NCBI RefSeq assembly: GCF_003182485.1
Contig: NZ_QGTX01000001.1
Span: 1,942,001-2,006,000, forward strand
Direction: 5' to 3'
DNA from: Geodermatophilus normandii
GTDB taxonomy: Bacteria > Actinomycetota > Actinomycetes > Mycobacteriales > Geodermatophilaceae
Length of the DNA: 64,000 bases
The translations under genes were made by a program, and so were the position numbers. The notes beneath the pieces are model-generated. The model worked only from the letters and a program-made list of their open reading frames with translations, was not told where the DNA came from and did not search any database. This document shows, one piece after another, positions 42,487 to 50,814 of the stretch. Numbering within the stretch: position 1 is the stretch's first letter; each line of letters starts with the position of its first letter.

Positions 42487-43136
42487 GCACCCGCGTCTTC
42501 CTCGTCGACGACCACGCCATGGTCCGCGCCGGCGTCCGCGCCGAGCTCGGCGACTCGGTCACCGTGGTGGGGGAGGCCGCCGACGCCGACGCCGCGATCG
42601 CCGGCATCCGCGCCGCCCGTCCCGACGTCGTGCTGCTCGACGTCCACCTGCCCGGCGGCGGGGGACGGGCGGTGCTCGAGGCGCTGCGCGCGGAGCTGCC
42701 GGAGGTGCGCTGGCTGGCGCTGTCGGTGTCCGACGCCGCCGAGGACGTCATCGCGGTCATCCGCGCCGGCGCCCGCGGCTACGTCACCAAGACGATCTCC
42801 GGGCCGGACCTGCGGTCGGCGGTCCAGCGCGTGGCCGAGGGCGACGTCGTGTTCAGCCCCCGGCTGGCCGGCTTCGTGCTCGACGCCTTCGCCGCGAGCG
42901 CGCCGTCCGCGCCGGCCGAGGACCCCGCCACCGACCCCGGCCTGGACCTGCTCAGCGCCCGCGAGCGCGAGGTCATGCAGCTGCTGGCCCGCGGCTACAC
43001 CTACCGGGAGATCGGCTCGCGGCTGTTCATCTCGGTGAAGACCGTGGAGTCGCACGCGTCGAACGTGCTGCGCAAGCTGCAGCTGTCCAACCGCAACGAG
43101 CTCACCCGCTGGGCGGCGACCAACCGCCTGCTGTGA
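42483..43136 (+). CDS. NarL/LuxR-family response regulator
   Basis: The 217-residue regulator has an intact receiver (FLVDDHAMVRAGVRAEL, phosphoacceptor Asp53 in VVLLDVHLPGG, Lys in GARGYVTKTI) and a C-terminal HTH (LLSAREREVMQLLARGYTYR, FISVKTVESHASNVLRKLQL). GTG 42483 overlaps the kinase stop, so the two form a two-component pair. The likely target is the divergent PspC/LiaF-like operon. The stop abuts that of the acetamidase gene. Confidence 0.94.
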   Translation: MSTRVFLVDDHAMVRAGVRAELGDSVTVVGEAADADAAIAGIRAARPDVVLLDVHLPGGGGRAVLEALRAELPEVRWLALSVSDAAEDVIAVIRAGARGYVTKTISGPDLRSAVQRVAEGDVVFSPRLAGFVLDAFAASAPSAPAEDPATDPGLDLLSAREREVMQLLARGYTYREIGSRLFISVKTVESHASNVLRKLQLSNRNELTRWAATNRLL

Positions 43137-44504
43137 TCACCGGCCGAAGTGGTCCTTGTAGATGACGCCGTGCACGCCGACGGTGCGGTCGACGACCTGC
43201 GACACCTCGAAGTCCGCCGCCGCCGACAGGTAGGCGTAGGCCACCGTCCGGTCCATCCCGAGGTCGGTCTCGAGGAAGTCCAGCGCGTTGACGACGGCGC
43301 GGCGGGCGGCCACGTCGAGGTCGACGAACTGCCCGTCGCGGTAGCCGTCCGGGTCGGACAGGCCGATGGGCACCCAGGCGTCGGGCGTCTCGCCGAACGG
43401 GTACCGGAAGGCCACCGACGGCGCGTCGCCGGAGCCCGCGCGGCACACGGTGAGCCGGAAGGTCAGCCGCAGCGACCCCTCCAGCGCGGTGAGCGCCACC
43501 TCGCCGTTGCCCATGGACATGTGCGGGTCGCCCACGGAGAACAGCGCCCCGTCGGCCACCACCGGCACGTAGAACGCCGAGCCGACGGTGAGCCGGCGGA
43601 TGTCGATGTTGCCGCCGCCGACCGTGGGCGGGATCGAGTTGACCAGCGGGTCGTCGAGGACCGGCGCATCCCCGACCGTGGCCACCGCCATCAGGCCCGC
43701 GAAGCAGTCGACCGGCCAGGAGACCCGGCTGCCGCCGGCGCCCACGGGCAGCGACGCGTACGCCCGGCCGCCGCGGCCGCGGGCGACCGGGGTGAACACC
43801 GAGACGTTGCCGTAGCGGGTGGGGTCCCCGGTGGCGCGGCCGTCGGTGGACACCGGGGGCATGACCTCGGCCTCGGTGATCCCGCCGGCGGGGATGGCCA
43901 GCTGCCGGGCGAGCGCGCCCTTGCCGTGCCGGCTGGAGACGACGCCGTAGGGCACCCGCGGCAGCGCCGTCAGCGGCTCGATCTTGAGGACGTCGCCCGG
44001 CCGGGCGCCCTCGACGTACACCGGCCCGGTGACCACGTGCGGCCCGTCGGCGTCGAAGTCGCGCTCGTGCCGGGAGTAGGTCGCGGCGACGGCGACGGCG
44101 TCGTCGAGCACCTGCTCCCGCGGGACGCCGTGCGCGCCGAACCACGCGACGGGATCCCGGCCCTGGTCCTCGAGGACGCCCTCGTGGCTGACCGTGTCCA
44201 CGGTGAGCGTGCCGCCGGAGCGGACGCGGGCCACCGGGGCGTCGGTGGTGCGCGGCAGGTAGCCCCAGATGACCTCCTCCGGGCGGGAGGGCAGGTACAC
44301 CTCGCCGTCGATCGGGCCCTGCCCGGGCTGCAGCACCTCACCCGGCAGCCGGGTCCGCGGGTGCGCCCGCGCCGGCGCCGCCGTCGCGACGCCCGCGCCG
44401 AGCAGCGCCCCGGTGGCGAGCGCGGCCCGGACGAAGGAGCGCCGGCCGATGCCGCGCTCGACGAGCTCGGCTGCGGCTGCGGGATCGGGGTGGCTCTGCG
44501 TCAT
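43137..44504 (-). CDS. Tat-exported acetamidase/formamidase-family protein
   Basis: The 455-residue protein has a twin-arginine signal (IGRRSFVRAALATGALLGAG) and is probably exported folded. The mature part matches the FmdA/AmdA family: DTVSHEGVLEDQGRDPVAWF, VTGPVYVEGARPGDVLKIEP, VDCFAGLMAVATVGDAPVLD, GSAFYVPVVADGALFSVGDP, HMSMGNGEVALTALE. Family members hydrolyse short amides. Export is unusual for the family, so the substrate may be extracellular. It stands alone between convergent and divergent neighbours. Confidence 0.85.
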   Translation of the reverse strand: MTQSHPDPAAAAELVERGIGRRSFVRAALATGALLGAGVATAAPARAHPRTRLPGEVLQPGQGPIDGEVYLPSRPEEVIWGYLPRTTDAPVARVRSGGTLTVDTVSHEGVLEDQGRDPVAWFGAHGVPREQVLDDAVAVAATYSRHERDFDADGPHVVTGPVYVEGARPGDVLKIEPLTALPRVPYGVVSSRHGKGALARQLAIPAGGITEAEVMPPVSTDGRATGDPTRYGNVSVFTPVARGRGGRAYASLPVGAGGSRVSWPVDCFAGLMAVATVGDAPVLDDPLVNSIPPTVGGGNIDIRRLTVGSAFYVPVVADGALFSVGDPHMSMGNGEVALTALEGSLRLTFRLTVCRAGSGDAPSVAFRYPFGETPDAWVPIGLSDPDGYRDGQFVDLDVAARRAVVNALDFLETDLGMDRTVAYAYLSAAADFEVSQVVDRTVGVHGVIYKDHFGR

Positions 44505-44613
44505 CGGGACCTCCGGGTGCCGGGTGGGTGGCAGCCGGTCTACGGACCCGGTGTTGCGGTTCCGCGACGCGCGTGTCGGCCCGGTTACCCGCGCGTGCGC
44601 CGGATGCGGAGCG

Positions 44614-45348
44614 TCACGCGGTGTGCACGACGTGGAAGGCCTCGGCGAGGCGCCCGTCGGGGAGGCCGAAGCGGCGGGCGGTCTGCGCCATCCACCCCGT
44701 GACGAAGGCCTCGAGGTCCTCGACGTGGCTCACCTGGGTCACGTGGCTCTTCAGCGCGGCGAACTTCAGCTCGACGACGTCGGTGACGTCGACGGCGTGG
44801 TCGGCCCGCGGGCTGGCGCCGAGCCACACCTCGTCCACCGTCCACGCCTCCAGGCCCTCGTCGGCCAGCAGCTCGGGGAAGGCGAACGGGTTGCGGGCGT
44901 CGGGGTAGACCGCGCGCAGGGTCGACTCGCCCACGGTCATGTGGTCGGGGTGGCTGGCCCCGACCCGCTCGTACCAGCGCTCCGGTGAGCTGGTCAGCAC
45001 CCGCTGCGGCCGCACCTGCCGGATGACCCGGCTGATGTCCCGGCGCAGGTCCAGCGTCAGCTCCAGCCGCCCGTCGGGGTAGCCGAGGAAGCGCACGTCG
45101 GTGACGCCGACGGCGGCCGCCGCGGCGCGCTGCTCGTCGCGCCGCAGCGGGCCCATCCGCTCCCGCGGCGTCTCGTCGAAGCCGCCGGCGTCGCCGTCGG
45201 TGACGATGCAGTAGGTGACCTCGGTGCCGGCCGCCGTCCAGGTCGCCACCGTCCCGGCGCTGCCGAAGTCGACGTCGTCGGGGTGGGCGAGCACGCAGAG
45301 GACGCGCTCGACGTGCTCGGCGGGCTCGCGGGGCGCAGGGGCGGTCAC
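44614..45348 (-). CDS. PIG-L family deacetylase
   Basis: The 244-residue protein has the zinc motif CVLAHPDDVDFGSAGTVATW, the later HPDH (VGASHPDHMTVGEST) and VTYCIVTDGDAGGFDETPRE. The family includes MshB, Mca and LmbE-like N-acetylglucosaminyl deacetylases; specificity cannot be read here. GTG 45348 is nine bases after the sigma factor gene, so it is probably the third gene of the ECF41 operon. Confidence 0.9.
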   Translation of the reverse strand: MTAPAPREPAEHVERVLCVLAHPDDVDFGSAGTVATWTAAGTEVTYCIVTDGDAGGFDETPRERMGPLRRDEQRAAAAAVGVTDVRFLGYPDGRLELTLDLRRDISRVIRQVRPQRVLTSSPERWYERVGASHPDHMTVGESTLRAVYPDARNPFAFPELLADEGLEAWTVDEVWLGASPRADHAVDVTDVVELKFAALKSHVTQVSHVEDLEAFVTGWMAQTARRFGLPDGRLAEAFHVVHTA

Positions 45349-45357
45349 CGGCGGAGC

Positions 45358-46254
45358 CTATGCGGACCCCCCGCCGGTCCCCAGCCCGGAGAGCTTGTCC
45401 GGGTTGAGCACGACGAGGACCTGGTGCACCAGCCCGTCGGCCACGCCGAGCGACATCGCGACGAAGGGCCCGGCGTCGGTCCAGGCCGCGACGCCGGGCA
45501 CGCCGTTGACCTCGGCCAGCTCCAGCCGCAGCCCCGGTAGCGAAGCGCCCTCGCTGCCCACGGCGGCCAGGAAACGGGCCACCTTGTCCGCGCCGGTGAT
45601 CGGACGCAGTGCCGCCTTGGTCCGCCCACCGCCGTCGGTGACCAGCACCGCGCCCGGCGCCAACGCTGCCAGCAGCGCGTCGAGGTCGCCGCCGACGCAC
45701 GCCGCCAGGAAGCGCTCGGTCACCTCGCGGTGCGCCTGCCGGTCGGCGTCGAACCGCGGACGGCGCGCCGCCACGTGCTCCCGGGCGCGGTGCCCCAGCT
45801 GGCGGACGGCGGCCTCGGACCGCCCGAGCGCACGGGCCACCTCGGAGGCAGGCAGCCCGAACACCTCGCGCAGCACGAACACCGCCCGCTCGGCGGGGGA
45901 GAGGCTCTCCAGGACGACGAGCAGCGCCAGGGACACCTGCTCGCCGAGCACCGCCTCCTCGGCCGGGTCGGGCACACCGGCTCCCGCCGTGGTGAGCAGC
46001 GGCTCGGGCAGCCAGGGCCCGACGTAGCTCTCGCGGCGGGCGCGGGCGGAGGTCAGCCGGTCGAGTGCCAGCCGGGTGGTCGTCCGGACGAGCCAGGCGC
46101 GCGGGTCGGCGACGTCGTCGCGGTCGGCCGCCGACCACCGCAGCCAGGCCTCCTGCACGGCGTCCTCGGCGTCGGCGACGCTGCCCAGCATCTGGTAGGC
46201 GACGCCGAACAGCAGCCGCCGGTGCGCGTCGAAGACCGGCAGCAGGTCGGTCAC
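45358..46254 (-). CDS. sigJ: ECF41-type RNA polymerase sigma factor (SigJ-like)
   Basis: The 298-residue protein has sigma region 2 (FDAHRRLLFGVAYQMLGSVA, DAEDAVQEAWLRW), region 4 (ESLSPAERAVFVLREVFGLP, then ASEVARALGRSEAAVRQLGH) and a C-terminal SnoaL-like extension. WLPEP in the linker, DGGG in the extension and NPDKL near the end are the signature motifs of ECF41. These factors lack an anti-sigma factor and are controlled by their own extension. GTG 46254 overlaps the stop of the COE-type gene upstream, the standard ECF41 partner. Confidence 0.92.
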   Translation of the reverse strand: MTDLLPVFDAHRRLLFGVAYQMLGSVADAEDAVQEAWLRWSAADRDDVADPRAWLVRTTTRLALDRLTSARARRESYVGPWLPEPLLTTAGAGVPDPAEEAVLGEQVSLALLVVLESLSPAERAVFVLREVFGLPASEVARALGRSEAAVRQLGHRAREHVAARRPRFDADRQAHREVTERFLAACVGGDLDALLAALAPGAVLVTDGGGRTKAALRPITGADKVARFLAAVGSEGASLPGLRLELAEVNGVPGVAAWTDAGPFVAMSLGVADGLVHQVLVVLNPDKLSGLGTGGGSA

Positions 46255-46823
46255 GTGCGGAGCGGGAGCTCGCAGCGGTCGCGGAAGCCCTGGCTGGACA
46301 GACCCAGGGCACCGTTCGTGCGCGACCGCGCGTTCTCCACGGACACCATCATCGTGAGCTCGACCAGGGCGGCGTCGTCGAGGTCGCGCCGCAGGCCGGC
46401 GACCATCTCGTCGGTCACGCCCATCGGGGTGGTGCTCATCGCCTCGGCGTACTCGACCACCCGCCGCTCCAGCCCGGTGAGGGCGTCGCTGTCCCGCCAC
46501 GAGGGGACGGCCCGCAGCTTCGCCGGGTCGATGCCCTGGTGCGCGGTGCCGGTCCAGTAGCCGAAGTCCACGCACCAGGAGCAGCCGACGGTCGCCGCCG
46601 CGGACATGACGGCGAGGTGCTTCAGCGTGGGGTCGAGCCGGTTCCACCTGCTGAGGGACCGCTCGTGGCGGAACTCGGTCAGGAGGACGCGGGGGTGGTG
46701 GCCCATCGCGGCGGCGGGGTCGAGCGTCGAGCCGTAGGTGCGGCGCGAGTACCAGTCGGCGACCCGGGTGAGCAGGGTGCGCGGCGGGTCGAGCGGGATG
46801 CGGGCGGCGCGGGTGGACGTCAT
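46251..46823 (-). CDS. carboxymuconolactone decarboxylase-family protein
   Basis: The 190-residue AhpD-like protein has a Cys pair CSWCVDFGYW near residue 83 and MSAAATVGCS ahead of it. The following helix, ALTGLERRVVEYAEAMSTTP, is family-typical. Such proteins are the usual targets and neighbours of ECF41 sigma factors (COE group) and may act as peroxidatic or redox enzymes. ATG 46823 lies nine bases from an ECF41-type -10, so it heads the operon with sigJ and the PIG-L gene. Confidence 0.9.
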   Translation of the reverse strand: MTSTRAARIPLDPPRTLLTRVADWYSRRTYGSTLDPAAAMGHHPRVLLTEFRHERSLSRWNRLDPTLKHLAVMSAAATVGCSWCVDFGYWTGTAHQGIDPAKLRAVPSWRDSDALTGLERRVVEYAEAMSTTPMGVTDEMVAGLRRDLDDAALVELTMMVSVENARSRTNGALGLSSQGFRDRCELPLRT

Positions 46824-46832
46824 GCCCCTGGA

Positions 46833-46859
46833 GACGACGCAGCCGCCCGCGGCGTGACA
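46833..46859 (-). promoter_or_regulatory. ECF41-type promoter
   Basis: On the minus strand TGTCACG (46859-46853), 16 bases, then CGTC (46836-46833). This matches the published ECF41 promoter TGTCACA-N16-CGTC at all but one base. It lies directly before the carboxymuconolactone decarboxylase gene, so sigJ should activate its own operon. Confidence 0.85.
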
Positions 46860-46866
46860 TCCCGGC

Positions 46867-47130
46867 TCACAGGTGGCCGCGGCCCTGGCGCAGCAGCACC
46901 ATCCCGAGCGCGGCGCCGTCGGGCCCCAGGGCGTCCTGGAAGCGGGCGATCACCTGCTGCTCCCGGGACAGCGACAGGCGGGTGCCGCCGGCGGTGCGGC
47001 GCAGCTCCCCGATCTCCTGGGACACGGCCAGCCGGCGTCGCACGAGGCGGATCAGCTCGGCGTCGCAGACGTCGATCTCCCCGCGCAGCTCGGCGATGCG
47101 CTCGTCGGCGGGGGTGCTGGTGGCGCTCAT
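46867..47130 (-). CDS. chorismate mutase, AroQ type
   Basis: The enzyme converts chorismate to prephenate for Phe and Tyr. The 87-residue all-helical protein has ELRGEIDVCDAELIRLVRRR, LAVSQEIGELRRTAGG and REQQVIARFQDALGPDG, as in intracellular Rv0948c of M. tuberculosis, which is also divergent from the UvrD/PcrA helicase. ATG 47130 has a GGAG site. A leader peptide and terminator hairpin lie upstream, suggesting attenuation. Confidence 0.93.
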   Translation of the reverse strand: MSATSTPADERIAELRGEIDVCDAELIRLVRRRLAVSQEIGELRRTAGGTRLSLSREQQVIARFQDALGPDGAALGMVLLRQGRGHL

Positions 47131-47176
47131 CTCGATCTCCTGGTCGGGACGGGAGCCTCCGTGCCCAGGAACGACA

Positions 47177-47206
47177 AACGCCCCGGGCTCTCGGGCCCGG
47201 GGCGTT
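47177..47206 (-). terminator. attenuator-like terminator before chorismate mutase
   Basis: AACGCCCCGGGC (47177-47188) pairs over 12 bp with GCCCGGGGCGTT (47195-47206). On the minus strand the 3' arm is followed by a short U-richer stretch (tgtcgttcc). It lies between the stop of a 21-codon leader and the mutase ATG 47 bases downstream, the classic attenuator layout. Confidence 0.7.
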
Positions 47207-47221
47207 CGTTGCGGCGGCTGC

Positions 47222-47287
47222 TCAGCCAGCGGCGACGGACACCGGGACCCGGTGCCCGTAGGAAAAGACGGAGCTGGTGAGCAGCAC
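47222..47287 (-). CDS. candidate aromatic leader peptide
   Basis: GTG 47287 opens a 21-codon frame ending at TGA (47224-47222). The product reads (V/M)LLTSSVFSYGHRVPVSVAAG, with Phe and Tyr two codons apart. Phe is encoded by TTT, a codon almost never seen in this genome. CACACT lies seven bases before the GTG and resembles the -10 of folD, so the leader may be leaderless. Stalling at Phe/Tyr codons could control the hairpin at 47177-47206. No antiterminator pairing is proven. Confidence 0.55.
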   Translation of the reverse strand: MLLTSSVFSYGHRVPVSVAAG

Positions 47288-47365
47288 GGCGCAGAGTGTG
47301 CCACAGCACGCCGGGACCCCTCCACGGACGTCCCGGCGAGGGGCGGTCCTGTCGCTGCGCCGAAC

Positions 47366-47371
47366 TACAGT
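47366..47371 (+). promoter_or_regulatory. -10 element for leaderless pcrA
   Basis: TACAGT matches TAnnnT and ends nine bases before ATG 47381, with no ribosome site between. It is divergent from the chorismate mutase leader. Confidence 0.5.
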
Positions 47372-47380
47372 GGTGTGTCT

Positions 47381-49678
47381 ATGAGCAGCGTGCAGCAGGC
47401 CCTCCCTGGAACCGCCGCGCTCCAGCGTTCCGCTCCCGGCTCGGCCGGCCGGGAACTGGACCGCATGCTGGCCGGGCTCAACGGTCCCCAGCGTCAGGCC
47501 GTCGTCCACGAGGGCGGCCCGCTGCTCATCGTCGCCGGCGCCGGGTCGGGCAAGACCCGCGTGCTCGCCCACCGCATCGCCTACCTGCTCGGCGCCCGCG
47601 GGGTGCAGCCGGGCGAGGTCCTCGCGATCACCTTCACCAACAAGGCGGCCGGCGAGATGAAGGAGCGCGTCGCCCAGCTGGTCGGGCCGCGCGCCCGGGC
47701 CATGTGGGTGTCCACCTTCCACTCGATGTGCGTGCGCATCCTGCGCGCCGAGGCGTCGAAGCTGGGCCTGAAGTCGTCGTTCACCATCTACGACCAGGGC
47801 GACTCCGTGCGGCTGATGACGATGGTCGCCCGCGACCTCGACCTCGACGCCAAGCGCTACCCGGGCCGCAGCCTCGCGGCGCAGGTGTCGAACCTGAAGA
47901 ACGAGCTCGTCGACGAGGAGTCGTTCAGCCCCCAGACGGCACCGGAGAAGGTGCTCAAGGAGGCCTACACGCTGTACCAGCGGCGGCTGCGCGAGGCGCA
48001 CGCGCTGGACTTCGACGACCTGATCATGACGACGGTCAACCTGCTGCAGGCCTTCCCGGACGTCGCCGAGCACTACCGCCGCCGGTTCCGGCACGTGCTG
48101 GTCGACGAGTACCAGGACACCAACCACGCGCAGTACGTGCTGGTCCGCGAGCTGGTCGGCACGGGTGAGGGGCCCGTGCCCCCGGCCGAGCTGTGTGTCG
48201 TCGGCGACGCCGACCAGTCGATCTACGCCTTCCGCGGCGCCACGATCCGCAACATCGACGAGTTCGAGCGCGACTACCCGCAGGCCACCACGATCCTGCT
48301 GGAGCAGAACTACCGCTCCACGCAGCGGATCCTCAAGGCGGCCAACACCGTCATCGCGAAGAACACCGGCCGTCGTCCCAAGAACCTCTGGACCGATGCC
48401 GGCGACGGCGAGCTCATCGAGGGCTACGTCGCCGAGAACGAGCACGACGAGGCCGCCTGGGTCGCCGAGCAGATCGACGCGCTGGTCGACGAGGGCGAGG
48501 CCAGGCCCGCGGACATCGCGGTCTTCTACCGCACCAACAACGCCTCCCGTGTCTTCGAGGAGGTGTTCATCCGCGTCGGCATGCCCTACAAGGTCGTCGG
48601 CGGGGTGCGCTTCTACGAGCGCAAGGAGGTCCGCGACGCGCTGGCCTACCTCAGGGTGGTCGCCAACCCGACCGACGTCGTCAGCCTGCGCCGGGTGATC
48701 AACACGCCCAAGCGCGGCATCGGGGACAAGGCCGAGTCCTGCATCGAGCAGTTCGCCGACCGCGAGCGGATCGCCTTCGCCACCGCGCTGCGCCGCTGCC
48801 CGGAGATCACCACCCTGGCGCCGCGCTCGCTGAAGGCGCTGCAGGAGTTCGTGGCGCTGCTGGAGGAGTTCGAGCAGCTGGTCGAGACCGGCTCCGGCCC
48901 CGCCGCGCTGCTGGAGAGCATCCTCGACCGGACCGGCTACCTCGCCGAGCTCGAGGCCAGCACCGACCCGCAGGACGAGGGCCGCGTCGACAACCTCAAC
49001 GAGCTCATCTCGGTGGCGGCCGAGTTCGAGGCCGCCAACCCCGGCGGCACGGTGACCGACTTCCTCGAGCAGGTCTCGCTGGTGGCCGATGCCGACCAGA
49101 TCCCGGTGACCGGCGACGAGGCCGGCGTCGTCACGCTGATGACGCTGCACACCGCCAAGGGCCTGGAGTTCCCGGTCGTGTTCCTCACCGGCCTGGAGGA
49201 CGGCGTCTTCCCGCACCTGCGCGCCCTGGGCGACCCACGGGAGCTGGAGGAGGAGCGGCGGCTGGCCTACGTCGGCATCACCCGCGCCCAGAAGCGGCTG
49301 TTCCTGTCCCGCGCCACGGTGCGCACCAGCTGGGGCCAGCCGGCCTACAACCCGCCCTCGCGGTTCCTCGACGAGCTGCCGTCGGACACCGTGCACTGGG
49401 CGCGCACGGACCCGACACCGGCGCCGAGCACCGGGTACGGCTCGGCGCAGTCGCGGGTGGCGGCCACCGGGCTGTCCACCGGCGGGCTGCGCGGCGGCGC
49501 GGGCAACCGGCCGGTCATCTCCGTCGAGGTCGGCGACCGGGTCAGCCACGACGCGTTCGGCCTCGGCACGGTGGTCGAGGTCAACGGCGCCGGCGACAAG
49601 GCCCAGGCGACGGTCGACTTCGGTTCCGGCGGCACCAAGCGCCTCGTCCTGCGCTACGCCCCGCTCGTCAAGCTCTGA
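47381..49678 (+). CDS. pcrA: ATP-dependent DNA helicase PcrA/UvrD1
   Basis: The 765-residue SF1A helicase has motif I LLIVAGAGSGKTRVLAHRIA, Ia ITFTNKAAGEMKERV, II VLVDEYQDTNHAQ, III VVGDADQSIYAFRGA, IV LLEQNYRSTQRIL, V VTLMTLHTAKGLEFPVVF and VI RRLAYVGITRAQKRLFL. A C-terminal Tudor-like region (VEVGDRVSHDAFGLGTVVEV) binds RNA polymerase in relatives. It acts in repair and conflict resolution. ATG 47381 is the family start; the long upstream extension is spurious. The position matches uvrD1 (Rv0949). Confidence 0.97.
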   Translation: MSSVQQALPGTAALQRSAPGSAGRELDRMLAGLNGPQRQAVVHEGGPLLIVAGAGSGKTRVLAHRIAYLLGARGVQPGEVLAITFTNKAAGEMKERVAQLVGPRARAMWVSTFHSMCVRILRAEASKLGLKSSFTIYDQGDSVRLMTMVARDLDLDAKRYPGRSLAAQVSNLKNELVDEESFSPQTAPEKVLKEAYTLYQRRLREAHALDFDDLIMTTVNLLQAFPDVAEHYRRRFRHVLVDEYQDTNHAQYVLVRELVGTGEGPVPPAELCVVGDADQSIYAFRGATIRNIDEFERDYPQATTILLEQNYRSTQRILKAANTVIAKNTGRRPKNLWTDAGDGELIEGYVAENEHDEAAWVAEQIDALVDEGEARPADIAVFYRTNNASRVFEEVFIRVGMPYKVVGGVRFYERKEVRDALAYLRVVANPTDVVSLRRVINTPKRGIGDKAESCIEQFADRERIAFATALRRCPEITTLAPRSLKALQEFVALLEEFEQLVETGSGPAALLESILDRTGYLAELEASTDPQDEGRVDNLNELISVAAEFEAANPGGTVTDFLEQVSLVADADQIPVTGDEAGVVTLMTLHTAKGLEFPVVFLTGLEDGVFPHLRALGDPRELEEERRLAYVGITRAQKRLFLSRATVRTSWGQPAYNPPSRFLDELPSDTVHWARTDPTPAPSTGYGSAQSRVAATGLSTGGLRGGAGNRPVISVEVGDRVSHDAFGLGTVVEVNGAGDKAQATVDFGSGGTKRLVLRYAPLVKL

Positions 49679-49827
49679 CCCGGGGCCGGGCCAGTGCCCG
49701 GCGCTCCCGGGGTCGTCCGCGACCCGCTGGAGTCCACCAGCGCGCGAGGAGCGCGAGGAACGCCTCGGTGGTGGCGGTCTCCGGTGCGCCGCGCCTCGGC
49801 CACCACGCCCCAGCCGTGTTTGCGGTC

Positions 49828-49855
49828 CTCCTGCGGTGCCGCACGGCCGCAGGAG
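49828..49855. terminator. hairpin between convergent pcrA and M23 gene
   Basis: CTCCTGCGG (49828-49836) pairs with CCGCAGGAG (49847-49855). The right arm recurs nearby as tgccgcaggag (49863-49873). The 231-base gap also contains a duplicated gcgcgagga(g/a) near 49740-49760. It probably ends one or both transcripts. Confidence 0.55.
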
Positions 49856-49909
49856 CACGGCCGGTGCCGCAGGAGCCCAGCGGGCGCGGCAACGCGACGG
49901 GACGTCGGC

Positions 49910-50814
49910 TCAGACGGTGACGCCGTGGTCGGCGAGCCAGTCCTCGGGGTCGATCGGCCGGCCGGTCATGCCGCCGCGGTGGATCTCATAGTGCAGGTGC
50001 GGCCCGGTGGACTGTCCCTCGTTGCCGACCTTGGCGATCTCGTCGCCGGCGTGCACGATCTGCCCGGCCTCGACGTCGTAGTAGCGCATGTGCCCGTAGA
50101 CGTGCACGTTGCCGTCGGCGTCCTGGACGTAGACGGCGTTGCCGAACCCGGAGGCGCGGCCGGCGCGCAGCACGACGCCGTCGGTGGCCGAGTAGATCGG
50201 CGTGCCGAGCGGGGCGGCCAGGTCGATGCCGTAGTGCATCGATCCCCAGCGCATGCAGAAGCAGGTGGTGAGGCGGCCCGTCGTCGGCAGGACGGTCTGC
50301 GGCTCGCGGGCGGCCCGGGAGGCGGCCAGCTCCGACAGCCGGACGGCGGCCTCGGCCTGGGTGATGCCCTGCCGGACGCCGGCCTCGTCCAGCTCGCCGG
50401 CCAGCCCGAGGTCGGCGGCACCGAGCCCGTAGTCGGCGGCGCTGACCGACGCGGCGGGGGCCGGGGTGCTGCCGGAGAGGGCGGGGACGCCGGCGAGGAG
50501 CGCCCCGGCGACGAGGGCGCCCAGCCAGAGCGGCCCGCGGCGGCCGGGGGGACGGCGGACGGTGCGGCGGGCGGTGGACTCCGCGGAGGCGTCGTCGGGG
50601 GACCCGCCGGCGGACTCCGCGGGGGGAGCGGCCGGCTCGTCGTCGTCCGCGGGGGAGTCCTCGGCGGCGGGGCGGGGGCCGGCACGGACGGGACCGCGGG
50701 CCGGCGGAGCGGCGGCAGTCCCGCGACTCCCAGCGGACCGGCGGAGATGCGGCCGGTCGCCTCGGGCTCGGCCGCTCGGCGGCCGGGGGCCGCGGGCTCG
50801 AGGAGCGAGGTCAC
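49910..50814 (-). CDS. M23-family metallopeptidase (frameshifted)
   Basis: The C-terminal LytM domain has zinc ligands in MHYGIDLAAPLGTPIYS and TGPHLHYEIHRGG, with YGHMRYYDVEAGQIVHAGD between. It cleaves or binds peptidoglycan outside the membrane. A hydrophobic segment (LWLGALVAGALLAGVPAL) anchors or exports it. From GTG 50814 (TSLLEPAAPGRRAAEPEATG) codon bias is coding-like, but a shift by one is needed near 50669-50678 to reach the peptidase frame. One missing G explains this. The alternative start at 50833 has poor codon bias. Position as Rv0950c. Confidence 0.85.
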
